NCBI GenBank assembly: GCA_038748365.1
Contig: JBCDIZ010000003.1
Location: forward strand, 298,241 to 362,240
Length of the DNA: 64,000 nucleotides
Reading direction: 5' to 3'
Source: Alterisphingorhabdus sp038748365
Lineage (GTDB): Bacteria > Pseudomonadota > Alphaproteobacteria > Sphingomonadales > Sphingomonadaceae
The notes below the pieces were generated by a model that saw only the letters and a list, made by a program, of their open reading frames with translations, was not told the DNA's origin and ran no database searches. Numbering within the stretch: position 1 is the stretch's first letter; each line of letters opens with the position of its first letter. Below, piece by piece: positions 51,604 through 59,756 of the stretch. The translations under genes were made by a program, and so were the position numbers.

Positions 51604-52800
51604 ATGCTCGAAAAGCTCGCCCCGCAAAAGCCCGATGCCCTGCTTGCGCTGATCAAGCTCTATGCCGCGGATGACCGCACCGACAAGATTGATCTTGGCG
51701 TTGGTGTTTACCGCGATAATGGCGGCAACACGCCAGTCTTCAAGGCAATCAAAGCGGCAGAGCAGCGGCTGTTCGAGAGCCAGGATAGCAAAAGCTATCT
51801 CGGCCCCGAGGGCGATATGGGCATGGTCAATGGCCTGTTGCCGCATATCCTTGGGCCTGACCTGATCGCGCAATACACCATTGACGGACTGCAGACCCCG
51901 GGCGGCACCGGTGCGGTGCGGCTGGCAGCGGATACGCTTTATGCTGCGGGCGCGCGGCGCATCTGGCTCGGCACGCCCAGCTGGCCCAACCATGCGCCGA
52001 TCTTTACCGCCTCGCATTTTGAGGTACTGACCTATCGCCATATGGATGTCGCGACGCAGAGTCTCGATATGGAAGCGCTTCTCTCCTCGCTGTATAAGGC
52101 GCAGGATGGCGATGTGGTGCTGTTGCATGGCTGTTGCCACAACCCCAGCGGCGTCGATTACACCGCCGAGCAATGGGCGCATATTGTCGAGATCATGGCG
52201 GAAAAGCGCCTCTTCCCGCTGGTCGATTTTGCCTATCATGGGCTCGGTCAGGGCTTTGAGGAAGACAGTGCCGGCCTCAAAACCGTGCTCGCCCGCCTGC
52301 CCCAGGCGATGATCGCCTATAGCTGCGACAAGAATTTCGGCATGTACCGCGATCGCGTCGGTGCGCTCTATGCTGTGGCGCAGGATGACGAAGTGATGGC
52401 CACCACCAAGTCGAATATGGCGGCGCTGGCGCGGGCCAACTGGTCCATGCCGCCCGATCATGGCGGCGCGGCGGTGCGGATCATTGTCGAGGATGCCGAG
52501 CTGACCCAAATGTGGCGCGATGAAGTCGCCGAAATGCGCGCCCGCATGCGCTGGGTCCGCGATACGCTGGCTGCGGCAGGGCATGTCGGGCATAATAGCG
52601 GCCAAGGCGGCGTCGATTTCACTCCGCTGGCGACGCAGAACGGCATGTTCTCGATGCTGCCGCTCTCACCCGAGCAAATCCAGGCGCTGCGCGATGACCA
52701 TGCGATCTATATGGCCGGCTCCGGCCGCATCAATATCGCCGGACTGACCGAAGGGAATATCGGCAAGTTTATCGAGGCTGTTGCGGCTGTGAGTGGGTGA
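51604..52800 (+). CDS. Aromatic/aspartate aminotransferase (TyrB-like, class I)
   Basis: A 398-residue PLP enzyme of the AspC/TyrB group: DLGVGVYRDNGGNTPVFKAIKAAE, SYLGPEGDMGMVNGLL, QTPGGTGAVRLAADTLY, LLHGCCHNPSGVDYTAEQW, DFAYHGLGQGFEEDSAGL, and the PLP lysine in YSCDKNFGMYRDRVGAL. It ends GSGRINIAGLTEGNIGKF. It transfers amino groups between aromatic amino acids or aspartate and 2-oxoglutarate. The neighbouring TcmP/DUF5131 pair begins four bases after its stop on the opposite strand. Confidence 0.95.
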   Translation: MLEKLAPQKPDALLALIKLYAADDRTDKIDLGVGVYRDNGGNTPVFKAIKAAEQRLFESQDSKSYLGPEGDMGMVNGLLPHILGPDLIAQYTIDGLQTPGGTGAVRLAADTLYAAGARRIWLGTPSWPNHAPIFTASHFEVLTYRHMDVATQSLDMEALLSSLYKAQDGDVVLLHGCCHNPSGVDYTAEQWAHIVEIMAEKRLFPLVDFAYHGLGQGFEEDSAGLKTVLARLPQAMIAYSCDKNFGMYRDRVGALYAVAQDDEVMATTKSNMAALARANWSMPPDHGGAAVRIIVEDAELTQMWRDEVAEMRARMRWVRDTLAAAGHVGHNSGQGGVDFTPLATQNGMFSMLPLSPEQIQALRDDHAIYMAGSGRINIAGLTEGNIGKFIEAVAAVSG

Positions 52801-52804
52801 GTGC

Positions 52805-53566
52805 TCAGAACGGACTGAGCTCTGCCGGATAATTGTCGTAAGTTGTTCCGTGTAGTTCTCGACCAGCCGCCTTCTTGTTCTTGCCACCCCATTGTTTGAA
52901 GAAAAAGGCAACGTCGTCTCGTTTGCAGATATCGAAAATCTCATCGACCCATAACAAGTCCATTGGGCGAGAATTAGGGCCGGATTCACCGCCTACTATC
53001 GCCCAGTGGATGTTGGATAGGTCAATGTCGCCAACTGGCCCGATAAGTGGTTCAAATGAAACAAACAGCGTCATTCCTTTGATACGCGTGAGATCATCGA
53101 TCCGCTCAATCACCGCCCGCTCTTCCACCGATGTACCAATCCAGACATGCTTAAGTTTTTCAAGCGCTCCCGCTTCAAAAAGCTCTGCCATTCTTTCAGG
53201 CCGCTTTGTGAGGATTTGGAAATGATGTTGTGGGCAATCAGCCATGACCTGCCATACAGATTCAATGAAATGCAATGGCACTTCCGGATGGAACAGGTCT
53301 GACATTGAATTAACGAATATCCGCTTAGGTCGCTTCCACTCTAGCGGAGTAACTAAAGAGGCTTCGTCTATATTTACCCGGCCAGTCCAAACTGCACGAC
53401 CGCCACTTTTTCTTGTTGTCCCTTGATATTTCTTATGCCCCATTGCCTGCAAGCGTGCTGCCATTCGCATAGCATAGCAATTGGTGCAGCCAGCTGACGC
53501 TAAAGTACATCCTGCAACCGGATTCCAGGTAACATCAGTCCACTCAATTTCAGAGATACTAGCCAT
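52805..53566 (-). CDS. DUF5131 / phage Gp37-Gp68 family three-cysteine protein
   Basis: A 253-residue protein that opens SEIEWTDVTWNPVAGC and has three cysteines at 20, 27 and 30 (C-x6-C-x2-C, then YAMRMA), a radical-SAM-like cluster motif with an unusual first spacing. Later blocks are IFVNSMSDLFHPEVP, HHFQILTKRPERM, VWIGTSVEERAV, LFVSFEPLIGPVGDI and WAIVGGESGPNSRPM, all characteristic of the Gp37/Gp68 (PF07505, DUF5131) family, with a Lys-rich tail FFFKQWGGKNKKAAGRELHG. The reaction is unknown. Its ATG shares one base with the tcmP stop (TAATG), so the two are translationally coupled. Base composition is less GC-rich than in nearby genes. Confidence 0.9.
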   Translation of the reverse strand: MASISEIEWTDVTWNPVAGCTLASAGCTNCYAMRMAARLQAMGHKKYQGTTRKSGGRAVWTGRVNIDEASLVTPLEWKRPKRIFVNSMSDLFHPEVPLHFIESVWQVMADCPQHHFQILTKRPERMAELFEAGALEKLKHVWIGTSVEERAVIERIDDLTRIKGMTLFVSFEPLIGPVGDIDLSNIHWAIVGGESGPNSRPMDLLWVDEIFDICKRDDVAFFFKQWGGKNKKAAGRELHGTTYDNYPAELSPF

Positions 53567-54468
53567 TATTTTAGAACTGCTTTTGCCAATTTTGCTGCCA
53601 ATTTGGCTTTCTCGGATGGATTATCCCATGCGAACATTAGCGAGAACTCGTGAAGTCCGTTTCTTCCCAATGCGAGTGTTTTATCCACTACACGCCCATC
53701 AAAGGCAAGTGACAACCTACCTTTAGCGGTTTGCTCAAACCAAGCTATGTCAACAGCGCGCTTCTGCTCTTTCTCCGACTGACCGAACAAATCAATTTGT
53801 CCTTCTTGCTCCACAGCAACAACATTGCGCCATTCAGAGGTGCCTAAAGCTGCATCGACCTTAGGTCCACCATCCTCCAGCACATGGCCGTCTCCACGGA
53901 TTTGGCGATACATCGCAAAAACCGGAACCAGATACCAAAGATCAATTGCCTTAGTGGCTGCGAGCTTCTGTATGGTTTCATACGTTATCTGCAGACCAAA
54001 AGGGTCAATAAACACAACGGCGCGGGTGGATTTCCAGTTCGTGGTTTCACAAATCCTTGCCAGCATCTCGTTTGCATCGAAACTGGTGATTTTAACCCTA
54101 TCTTCTATGTGGCTGAATTTACTAGTAACTTCTTGCCGCAAGGCTGTGACGTTCGATTTTTTAACATCGTTGAAAAGATATCTATCAAAGTGAGGGGCGA
54201 TCCCTAGTGCTCTAATAGCTGAACCAACGATTATTTTATCAGTATCTACAAGGGGTGTTTTAGTCTGCCATAGGGGAACCTGAGAGTCCTCTTCCTTTTC
54301 TTTATCGGTTGATGATTTTGGAATTGAGGAGCCAGAACCTGCACAGGCATCGATATATAGCAGCTCAAAATTCTGTTTCTTCAGAGCCGTAGTAAATGCA
54401 CTGAGGTACTTCTCAACAGTATCAAGCTTCTTCTTTGTATGCTCATCACCGAATCGTTGAGTAACCAC
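53566..54468 (-). CDS. tcmP: Three-Cys-motif partner protein TcmP
   Basis: A 300-residue protein known in databases as the partner of the three-cysteine (DUF5131) family. FELLYIDACAGSGS (36-46) resembles motif I of SAM-dependent methyltransferases; RAVVFIDPFGLQ (DPFG at 155-158) resembles the catalytic DPPY/DPF motif of nucleic-acid methyltransferases. The rest includes KVDAALGTSEWRNVV and a late FAWDNPSEKAKLAAKLAKAVLK. Activity is unproven. The start is GTG 54468 with GGGAGG five bases upstream; -35 TTGCTC and an AT-rich -10 lie about 50-60 bases upstream. The gene is AT-richer than its surroundings, pointing to transfer. Confidence 0.88.
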   Translation of the reverse strand: MVTQRFGDEHTKKKLDTVEKYLSAFTTALKKQNFELLYIDACAGSGSSIPKSSTDKEKEEDSQVPLWQTKTPLVDTDKIIVGSAIRALGIAPHFDRYLFNDVKKSNVTALRQEVTSKFSHIEDRVKITSFDANEMLARICETTNWKSTRAVVFIDPFGLQITYETIQKLAATKAIDLWYLVPVFAMYRQIRGDGHVLEDGGPKVDAALGTSEWRNVVAVEQEGQIDLFGQSEKEQKRAVDIAWFEQTAKGRLSLAFDGRVVDKTLALGRNGLHEFSLMFAWDNPSEKAKLAAKLAKAVLK

Positions 54469-54545
54469 AACAACCTCCCAAGGAACATTTAGGGAACACT
54501 AAGGTTAGTCTATATATTTATCAAGAAATTTATAGAGCAACGCCC

Positions 54546-55418
54546 TCACAAAAACCCCTCAAGCGTCTCCCTGAACAGAGCAAACTGGTCATGGTGCAGC
54601 CAGTGGCCGGCCTTTTGGAATTCGCGCACCGCGACATTATCGCCGAAATAGGTAATCCGCCCGTCCTTTTCCGGGTTGCTGGCCCAGCTGTCGGCGCCGT
54701 AGAGCATCAATGTCGGGCAGGTGATGGCGCGCCACATCTCTTCGGTCGCCGCATTGGGCAGGTCGTGCGGCCACCAGTTGCGCATCAGCGGGTCGAATTT
54801 CCAGCTATAGCTGCCATCCTCATTGCGGATCACCGCATGGACGGTGAGGTGACGCACCTGTTCTTCCGAGAGATGCGGGTTTTCCTGTTGCATCCGCTCC
54901 AGCGCGGCGGCGAAATCCTTGTAGCGTCGCGGCGCGACATCGGCATATTTCTGCTTGGTCTCCAGCCAGCCACGGAGGCGATTGTTAAAGCCTTTCTCGG
55001 CCATTTCCTGCTGCACCTTGGGCGATGGCCCCAGCCCCTCAATCGCCACCAGTTTTTTGACTGTATCGGGGTACAGCCCGGTATAGCGCGTGGCGATATT
55101 GCCGCCGAGCGAATGGGCGACAATGGTCACCGGTGCGAGGTCGAGCTGGTCGATCAGCTGTTTGAGATCATAGATATAGGCGAGCATCGGATAATTGCCG
55201 TCGCTGGCCCATTGGCTATCGCCATGCCCGCGCAGATCAGGCGCGATGATATGAAAACGGTCGCGAAAGACTTGCGCGGTCCAGTCCCAATTGCGGCAAT
55301 GATCGCGCCCGCCATGGAGCAGGATCAACGGCGGCGCATCGGGGTTGCCCCAATCGACATAATGCAGCCGGTGGCGTTGCGAATAATAGCTGTTCGAGGC
55401 CGGACCGATCAGGGTCAT
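54546..55418 (-). CDS. Alpha/beta hydrolase
   Basis: A 290-residue alpha/beta-fold hydrolase: LHYVDWGNPDAPPLILLHGGRDHCRNWDW, IIAPDLRGHGDSQWASDGNY, nucleophile in VTIVAHSLGGNIATRY, and a C-terminal KAGHWLHHDQFALFRE that supplies the histidine. A long lid-like insert (KVQQEMAEKGFNNRLRGWLETKQ) sits between. Similar proteins are called epoxide-hydrolase-like or haloalkane-dehalogenase-like, but the substrate cannot be assigned. Monocistronic, with a dispersed inverted repeat just upstream. Confidence 0.88.
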   Translation of the reverse strand: MTLIGPASNSYYSQRHRLHYVDWGNPDAPPLILLHGGRDHCRNWDWTAQVFRDRFHIIAPDLRGHGDSQWASDGNYPMLAYIYDLKQLIDQLDLAPVTIVAHSLGGNIATRYTGLYPDTVKKLVAIEGLGPSPKVQQEMAEKGFNNRLRGWLETKQKYADVAPRRYKDFAAALERMQQENPHLSEEQVRHLTVHAVIRNEDGSYSWKFDPLMRNWWPHDLPNAATEEMWRAITCPTLMLYGADSWASNPEKDGRITYFGDNVAVREFQKAGHWLHHDQFALFRETLEGFL

Positions 55419-55473
55419 AGGGTTGGGTTCTCCTGTGGTTAGTGCCTGTTGCCAGATTGACGGTTACAAAATT

Positions 55474-55554
55474 CCGTTCGCCCTGAGCTTGTCGAAGGGC
55501 CGTACTTGCCTTCTGAAGAAAAGAACAGTGCTTCGACAAGCTCAGCACGAACGG
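55474..55554. repeat. GAGCTTGTCGAAG-type inverted repeat
   Basis: Arms CCGTTCGCCCTGAGCTTGTC(GAAG) at 55474-55497 and its complement at 55531-55554, with two mismatches in 24 bases. The core CTGAGCTTGTCGAAG recurs in many sphingomonad genomes. It sits between ribH and the hydrolase gene and may act as a transcript-end hairpin. Confidence 0.8.
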
Positions 55555-55565
55555 TGAAAGGATAT

Positions 55566-55988
55566 TTAGGTCTCGTCCATCTGGCCGAGATCATAAAGCC
55601 GGATCGCCGCCTTGGCTGCCTCGCCGCCCTTGTCCTTTTGCGCCGGATCAGCGCGGACGCGGGCCTGTGTCTCATTTTCCACGGTGAGGATACCATTGCC
55701 GATGGGCAGCCCATCCAAAGTTAGCGCCATAATCCCGCGTGAGCTTTCGCCGGCGACAATCTCGAAATGATAGGTCTCGCCACGGATCACCACACCGATG
55801 GCGACAAAGCCATCAAAGCGGCCAGAGTCGGAGAGGATCGAGATCGCCCCCGGTACCTCCAGCGCGCCGGGCACGGTGGTCACCTCATGCGTGTGCCCCG
55901 CCGCCTCCAGCGCCGCCTTGGCCCCGGCGACCAGCATATCGTTAAACTCATCATAAAACCGCGCTTCGACTATTCCAAAATGCGCCAT
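55566..55988 (-). CDS. ribH: 6,7-dimethyl-8-ribityllumazine synthase
   Basis: A 140-residue enzyme that joins the RibB product with the aminouracil to make lumazine. Family marks are GIVEARFYDEFNDMLVAGA, VTTVPGALEVPGAISILSDSG, VAIGVVIRGETYHFEIVAGESSRGIMALTLDG (with the catalytic His in TYHFE) and PIGNGILTVENETQA. It lies downstream of ribB, separated by a 170-bp palindromic repeat. Together with ribD, ribE and ribB it covers riboflavin synthesis apart from GTP cyclohydrolase II. Confidence 0.95.
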   Translation of the reverse strand: MAHFGIVEARFYDEFNDMLVAGAKAALEAAGHTHEVTTVPGALEVPGAISILSDSGRFDGFVAIGVVIRGETYHFEIVAGESSRGIMALTLDGLPIGNGILTVENETQARVRADPAQKDKGGEAAKAAIRLYDLGQMDET

Positions 55989-56020
55989 GGTGTCTTTTTC
56001 CTTTACCGTTCATTTCATCT

Positions 56021-56190
56021 CCTCCCCGTGCCGCAGGCATGGGGAGGGGGACCGTCCGCCGTAGCTTTAGCGAAGGCGGATGGTGGAGGGGTCTGGTGCA
56101 GCGCAATTGCGTTGCGCCCCCTCCGTCATCCACCTACGCCCTTCGGGCTATGGCGGATGCCACCTCCCCATTGCTTACGCAACGGGGAGG
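56021..56190. repeat. Sphingomonad-type palindromic repeat, copy 3
   Basis: A 170-bp element between ribB and ribH: borders CCTCCCCGTGCCGCAGGCAT(GGGGAGG) and CCTCCCC-ATTGCTTACGCAAC-GGGGAGG. Its core GCCGTAGCTTTAGCGAAGG is identical to copy 1 (7096-7241). Its two halves can each form hairpins, so it may act as a processing or attenuation point inside the rib transcript. Confidence 0.8.
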
Positions 56191-56209
56191 AGACGATTTT
56201 TCCGATTCA

Positions 56210-57523
56210 TTACTGCCCCACCGGCACTGCGCGTGAGCCGATAATGCGCAGGCCATAGGCGTCGAGCCCTACCAGATCATGGCTGCTATTGGTCAGCAAC
56301 TCCATATCCTGCACGCCGAGATCGGCGAGAATCTGCGCGCCGACGCCATAATCGCGCAGCTGATCGGGCATGCCGCCAGTCGAAGGTGCGGGCGCCGGGG
56401 TCTCCGGCTTCTTGCCGAGCAAGCGCTTGACCTGTGAAGACAGGAAGCTGCGTCCCGGTTGCGGGATCATCACGATCAGGCCCGCGCCTTCCTCGCCGAT
56501 AATCTTCATCGCACCCGCCAGCATGCCCGAGCTCGGCCCTTCCAGCCCGAAAATATCATCAAACACCGCCAGCGCATGCATCCGCACCAATGTCGGCTTG
56601 TCGGGATCGATATGCCCCTTTTGCAGCACCAGCTGCTCGGTCTCGGTGGCGTGGTTATAATAGGTGATCGCGTTCCATTCGCCGCCCCAGCGGCTGGTAA
56701 AGCGCGCTTCGACCCGCTTTTCGGCGAGATGATCATTGCGCAGCCTGTACGCGATCAGATCGCGGATGGTGCCGATTTTCAACTTGTGGCGATGGGCAAA
56801 GGCGATGAGGTCATCGAGCCGCGCCATCTCGCCATCATCCTTCATAATCTCGCAGATCACACCCGCGGGGTTGAGCCCCGCCAGCCGCGATACATCAACC
56901 GCGGCCTCGGTATGGCCAGCACGCACCAGCACGCCGCCATTGCGCGCCTGCAACGGGAAGACATGGCCCGGCGTCACGATATCGGTGCTGTTCTTGCTCG
57001 GGTCGATCGCTACCGCAATGGTCCTCGCCCGGTCGCCTGCACTGATTCCGGTGGTGACGCCCTCTCGCGCCTCTATCGAAATGGTGAAGGCGGTCTCATA
57101 TTGGCCGCGATTATTCTGGCTCATCATGCCGAGACCCAGTTCCTGCACCCGGTTGCGAGTCATCGCCAGACAGATCAGGCCGCGGCCATATTTGGCCATG
57201 AAGTTGATCGCATCGGGCGTCGCCATCTGCGCCGGGATGATAAGATCGCCCTCATTTTCGCGATCCTCATCATCGACCAATATATACATCCGGCCATTGC
57301 GCGCCTCGTCGATAATCTCCTCGGCACTGGCCATCACCGCGCCGCCATCCTGCGCCAGATAATGCTCCAGCTTGGTAAGTGTCTCGGCGGTCGGGTTCCA
57401 GTCATCATGCCCCAGCCGCCGCAGCGAATTGGCGTGAAGCCCAGCGGCGCGGGCCAGCCCGGCACGGGTCAGTTCGCCGCTCTCAACGATATCGGTCAGT
57501 TGCTCGATCAGTTGCGTGCTCAT
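56210..57523 (-). CDS. ribB: HTH-RibB-RibX fusion: dihydroxybutanone-phosphate synthase
   Basis: A 437-residue protein in three parts. Residues 1-60 form a helix-turn-helix (LTRAGLARAAGLHANSLRRL). Residues 65-265 are RibB, which makes the four-carbon precursor of riboflavin: DDEDRENEGDLIIPAQ (84-99), FMAKYGRGLICLAMT, STDIVTPGHVFPL and GHTEAAVDV. Residues 275-437 resemble GTP cyclohydrolase II but lack its zinc cysteines (RMHALAVFDDIFGLEGPSSG where HSECLTGD-x-CDCG is expected); only RDYGVGAQILADLGV and TNSSHDLVGLDAYGL remain, so cyclohydrolase activity is unlikely and a separate RibA must exist. Repeated ATCACA motifs lie just upstream, suggesting the HTH controls its own gene. Confidence 0.93.
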   Translation of the reverse strand: MSTQLIEQLTDIVESGELTRAGLARAAGLHANSLRRLGHDDWNPTAETLTKLEHYLAQDGGAVMASAEEIIDEARNGRMYILVDDEDRENEGDLIIPAQMATPDAINFMAKYGRGLICLAMTRNRVQELGLGMMSQNNRGQYETAFTISIEAREGVTTGISAGDRARTIAVAIDPSKNSTDIVTPGHVFPLQARNGGVLVRAGHTEAAVDVSRLAGLNPAGVICEIMKDDGEMARLDDLIAFAHRHKLKIGTIRDLIAYRLRNDHLAEKRVEARFTSRWGGEWNAITYYNHATETEQLVLQKGHIDPDKPTLVRMHALAVFDDIFGLEGPSSGMLAGAMKIIGEEGAGLIVMIPQPGRSFLSSQVKRLLGKKPETPAPAPSTGGMPDQLRDYGVGAQILADLGVQDMELLTNSSHDLVGLDAYGLRIIGSRAVPVGQ

Positions 57524-57532
57524 GGGGCGACT

Positions 57533-57600
57533 CCATCACAATGTGCGATGGAGGCTATGTATCACATTGTGGTGTGATTTCAAGCCAAACGAATCACATT
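57533..57600. promoter_or_regulatory. Clustered ATCACA palindromes upstream of ribB
   Basis: Three related motifs in the 84-base ribE-ribB gap: CCATCACAATGTGCGATGG (57533-57551, near-perfect palindrome), ATCACA-TTGTGG-TGTGAT (57561-57578, perfect arms) and a half site AATCACAT (57592-57599). They begin 10 bases before the ribB ATG, the place of a repressor operator. The HTH of RibB itself is the simplest candidate ligand. Confidence 0.5.
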
Positions 57601-57607
57601 TCTGCCA

Positions 57608-58216
57608 TCAGGCGGCCGCCATATGGTCTTTCATACGCCGTAAATAGCGCGCCAGCACGTCGATTTCGAGATTGACGCTGTCGCCTGCTTTGAGGTCGCC
57701 CAAAGTGGTCACTTCAGCGGTATGCGGGATGATATTGAGCGCGAATCTGGTGCCATCTGCGCCATCTTCCACAGCATTGACCGTCAACGAGACGCCATTG
57801 ACGGTGATCGAACCCTTGGCGGCAATGAAGGGGGCCAGAGTGGCGGGGACAGCAACCTGAACATTCCAGCTATCGCCGACCTTATCGACCGAAGCGATGT
57901 CACCAACACCATCGACATGGCCGGTGACGATATGGCCGCCCATTTCATCGCCGAGCTTGAGTGAACGCTCCAGATTGAGCCGCGCGCCATCGGTAAACTG
58001 TCCGTCGGCGGTACAACTGATGGTTTCGCCGGACACATCAACCGCAAACCAGTCTTCACCCTTGTCGACAACGGTAAGGCACACGCCCGAACAGGCGATG
58101 GATGCGCCAATGGCGACGTCGTGCATGTCGTAGCCGCAGCCAATTTCCAGCCGCAAATCACCACGCTGCTCGCTGCTGCGGATGGTGCCGATATCGGTGA
58201 CTATGCCGGTGAACAT
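57608..58216 (-). CDS. ribE: Riboflavin synthase, alpha subunit
   Basis: A 202-residue protein with two tandem lumazine-binding domains. It begins MFTGIVTDIGTI, the family start, and shows IACSGVCLTVVD in the first copy and GVSLTVNAVED in the second, with LERSLKLGDEMGGHIVTGHVDG between. It dismutates two lumazines into riboflavin. It follows ribD by 26 bases. The 84 bases separating it from ribB carry the ATCACA motifs. Confidence 0.95.
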   Translation of the reverse strand: MFTGIVTDIGTIRSSEQRGDLRLEIGCGYDMHDVAIGASIACSGVCLTVVDKGEDWFAVDVSGETISCTADGQFTDGARLNLERSLKLGDEMGGHIVTGHVDGVGDIASVDKVGDSWNVQVAVPATLAPFIAAKGSITVNGVSLTVNAVEDGADGTRFALNIIPHTAEVTTLGDLKAGDSVNLEIDVLARYLRRMKDHMAAA

Positions 58217-58242
58217 ATGTGCTCGCTCCTGTGTTTGCGCGG

Positions 58243-59223
58243 CTAGGCGGCTCTTACCCGCAGATAGCGTTCCATCTGGTCATTGCCAAGATGGCGCGTC
58301 TCAATGCAGCGCCATTGGCCATGGGCATCGGACAGGTTGGTAAGGCCGATATCGCTCAATGCAGCGCGACCCTGACCGATTATTATCGGCGCGCGATAGA
58401 GCAGCAATTCATCCACGAGATCAGCACGCAGAAACGCTGCCGCCGCGCCTGCACCGCCCTCGACCATTAGGCTTTGCACCTCAAGATCATGCACTTCTTC
58501 GGGTGACGAGATACCAGTCCATCCTTCGGGCGTGGCGGAACGGCTCAGCACAATCCGCTCGGGACTGCGCTCTTCCAGACCGGGCAAGCGCACATCAAGG
58601 CGCGGCGCATCCTGGCGCAGTGTCTCGCCACCGACCAGTATCGCTTCAAAACGCGCCCGCTCACTATGGGCATGGGCACGCGATTGCTCGCCGGTGATCC
58701 ATTGGCTGGTGCCATCGGCCATAGCGATCTGGCCATCGAGCGAGGTCGCCAATTTGAGCATGATATGCGGGCGGCCAAGCCTCTGCTGGCTGAGATAACC
58801 GGCGAGCTGATAGGCGGCCGCCTCTTTCGCCACACCCTCTATAACCGCGATTTCAGCAGCGCGCATCCGCTCCGTGCCATTGCCTGCGGTGCGCGGATCA
58901 GGGTCGGTCAGCGCGATCACTACCCGTTCGGGCTGCGCGGCACTCAGCAGATCAGAGCAGGCCGGACCACGATTGGACTTATGCGCACAGGGTTCCAGAG
59001 TGACATAGACGGTCGCACCCTTGGCCGCTTCCCCTGCCTGTTCCAGCGCCATGGCCTCGGCATGCGGGCGCCCACCTTTGGCGGTAACGCCGCGCCCGAT
59101 AACCACGCCATTTTTGACGACAATACAGCCGACACAGGGATTGGGCGCGGCGAGCGCAGGGCTGCGCGCCGCCAGTGCGATCGTCGCCTGCATCCAGCGC
59201 AGATCTTCAGCGTGCGTACTCAC
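58243..59223 (-). CDS. ribD: Bifunctional riboflavin deaminase/reductase RibD
   Basis: A 326-residue fusion. The N-terminal zinc deaminase has GGRPHAEAMALEQAG and VTLEPCAHKSNRGPACSDLL; the C-terminal reductase has KLATSLDGQIAMADGTSQWITGEQSRAHAH and GGETLRQDAPRLDVRLPG. It is slightly shorter than E. coli RibD. The start is GTG 59223, inside the stop of the gene before (GTGA overlap), so translation is coupled. It deaminates and reduces the pyrimidine intermediate in riboflavin synthesis. Confidence 0.94.
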   Translation of the reverse strand: MSTHAEDLRWMQATIALAARSPALAAPNPCVGCIVVKNGVVIGRGVTAKGGRPHAEAMALEQAGEAAKGATVYVTLEPCAHKSNRGPACSDLLSAAQPERVVIALTDPDPRTAGNGTERMRAAEIAVIEGVAKEAAAYQLAGYLSQQRLGRPHIMLKLATSLDGQIAMADGTSQWITGEQSRAHAHSERARFEAILVGGETLRQDAPRLDVRLPGLEERSPERIVLSRSATPEGWTGISSPEEVHDLEVQSLMVEGGAGAAAAFLRADLVDELLLYRAPIIIGQGRAALSDIGLTNLSDAHGQWRCIETRHLGNDQMERYLRVRAA

Positions 59224-59678
59224 TCGTCGTCCACATCAACGCCGGTGGCTTCGCCCAGCTCGCGATAGAATTGCTTTGACCGTTCGAACCGTTCGCGATT
59301 GGCCTGAAGCCGGGCATCGCGCTCAATCCGGTTGCGCTCATAACGCGCTTCCTTCTGCGCCTCGGTCTCATCCAGCGGTGGCAGATCGACATAATCAATC
59401 TCGAATTTGCGCGGCTCAATGCGAAAACCCGAGGACTCAATCATAAACCCGCCTGCAACACAGATGGTCAGCGCGCCGGCCAGAGCCAGAAAGCGGATGC
59501 GCCATGGGCTGTCCCATTTGAGCATCTCCACCAGATCATTAATCGCGCCACTGGGTGAGACGCGTTTGAAATAACGGATGCGCTCGGGCTGATCGCTATA
59601 GACAGAGCGCAGCTTGGCTTCGGCCAGGGCGTGAGGCGTGCGGCGGCGCGGTGGTCGGGAAGGTGGCGGCGTGGTCAT
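59220..59678 (-). CDS. Single-helix membrane protein, hypothetical (152 aa)
   Basis: A 152-residue protein with a Pro/Arg-rich N-terminus (TTPPPSRPPRRRTPHALAEA), one membrane helix (FLALAGALTICVAGGFMI, about residues 63-82) and a charged C-terminal helix (EAQKEARYERNRIERDARL-QANRERFERSKQFYRELGE) likely to be a coiled coil on the periplasmic side. No family is recognised. It ends inside the ribD start (GTGA), so it is probably the first gene of the ribD operon. Confidence 0.7.
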   Translation of the reverse strand: MTTPPPSRPPRRRTPHALAEAKLRSVYSDQPERIRYFKRVSPSGAINDLVEMLKWDSPWRIRFLALAGALTICVAGGFMIESSGFRIEPRKFEIDYVDLPPLDETEAQKEARYERNRIERDARLQANRERFERSKQFYRELGEATGVDVDDE

Positions 59679-59756
59679 CGCCTTTGGATATAGTCATGGG
59701 GCTGGCAACAGACCAGCCCCATGATCGGCATTGGCTAATTCAGGTGCTCTGGCCTG

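Noticed and set aside
57524..57607. FMN riboswitch upstream of ribB
   Set aside because: The 84-base gap is too short for an FMN aptamer and lacks its conserved segments; it holds ATCACA palindromes instead.
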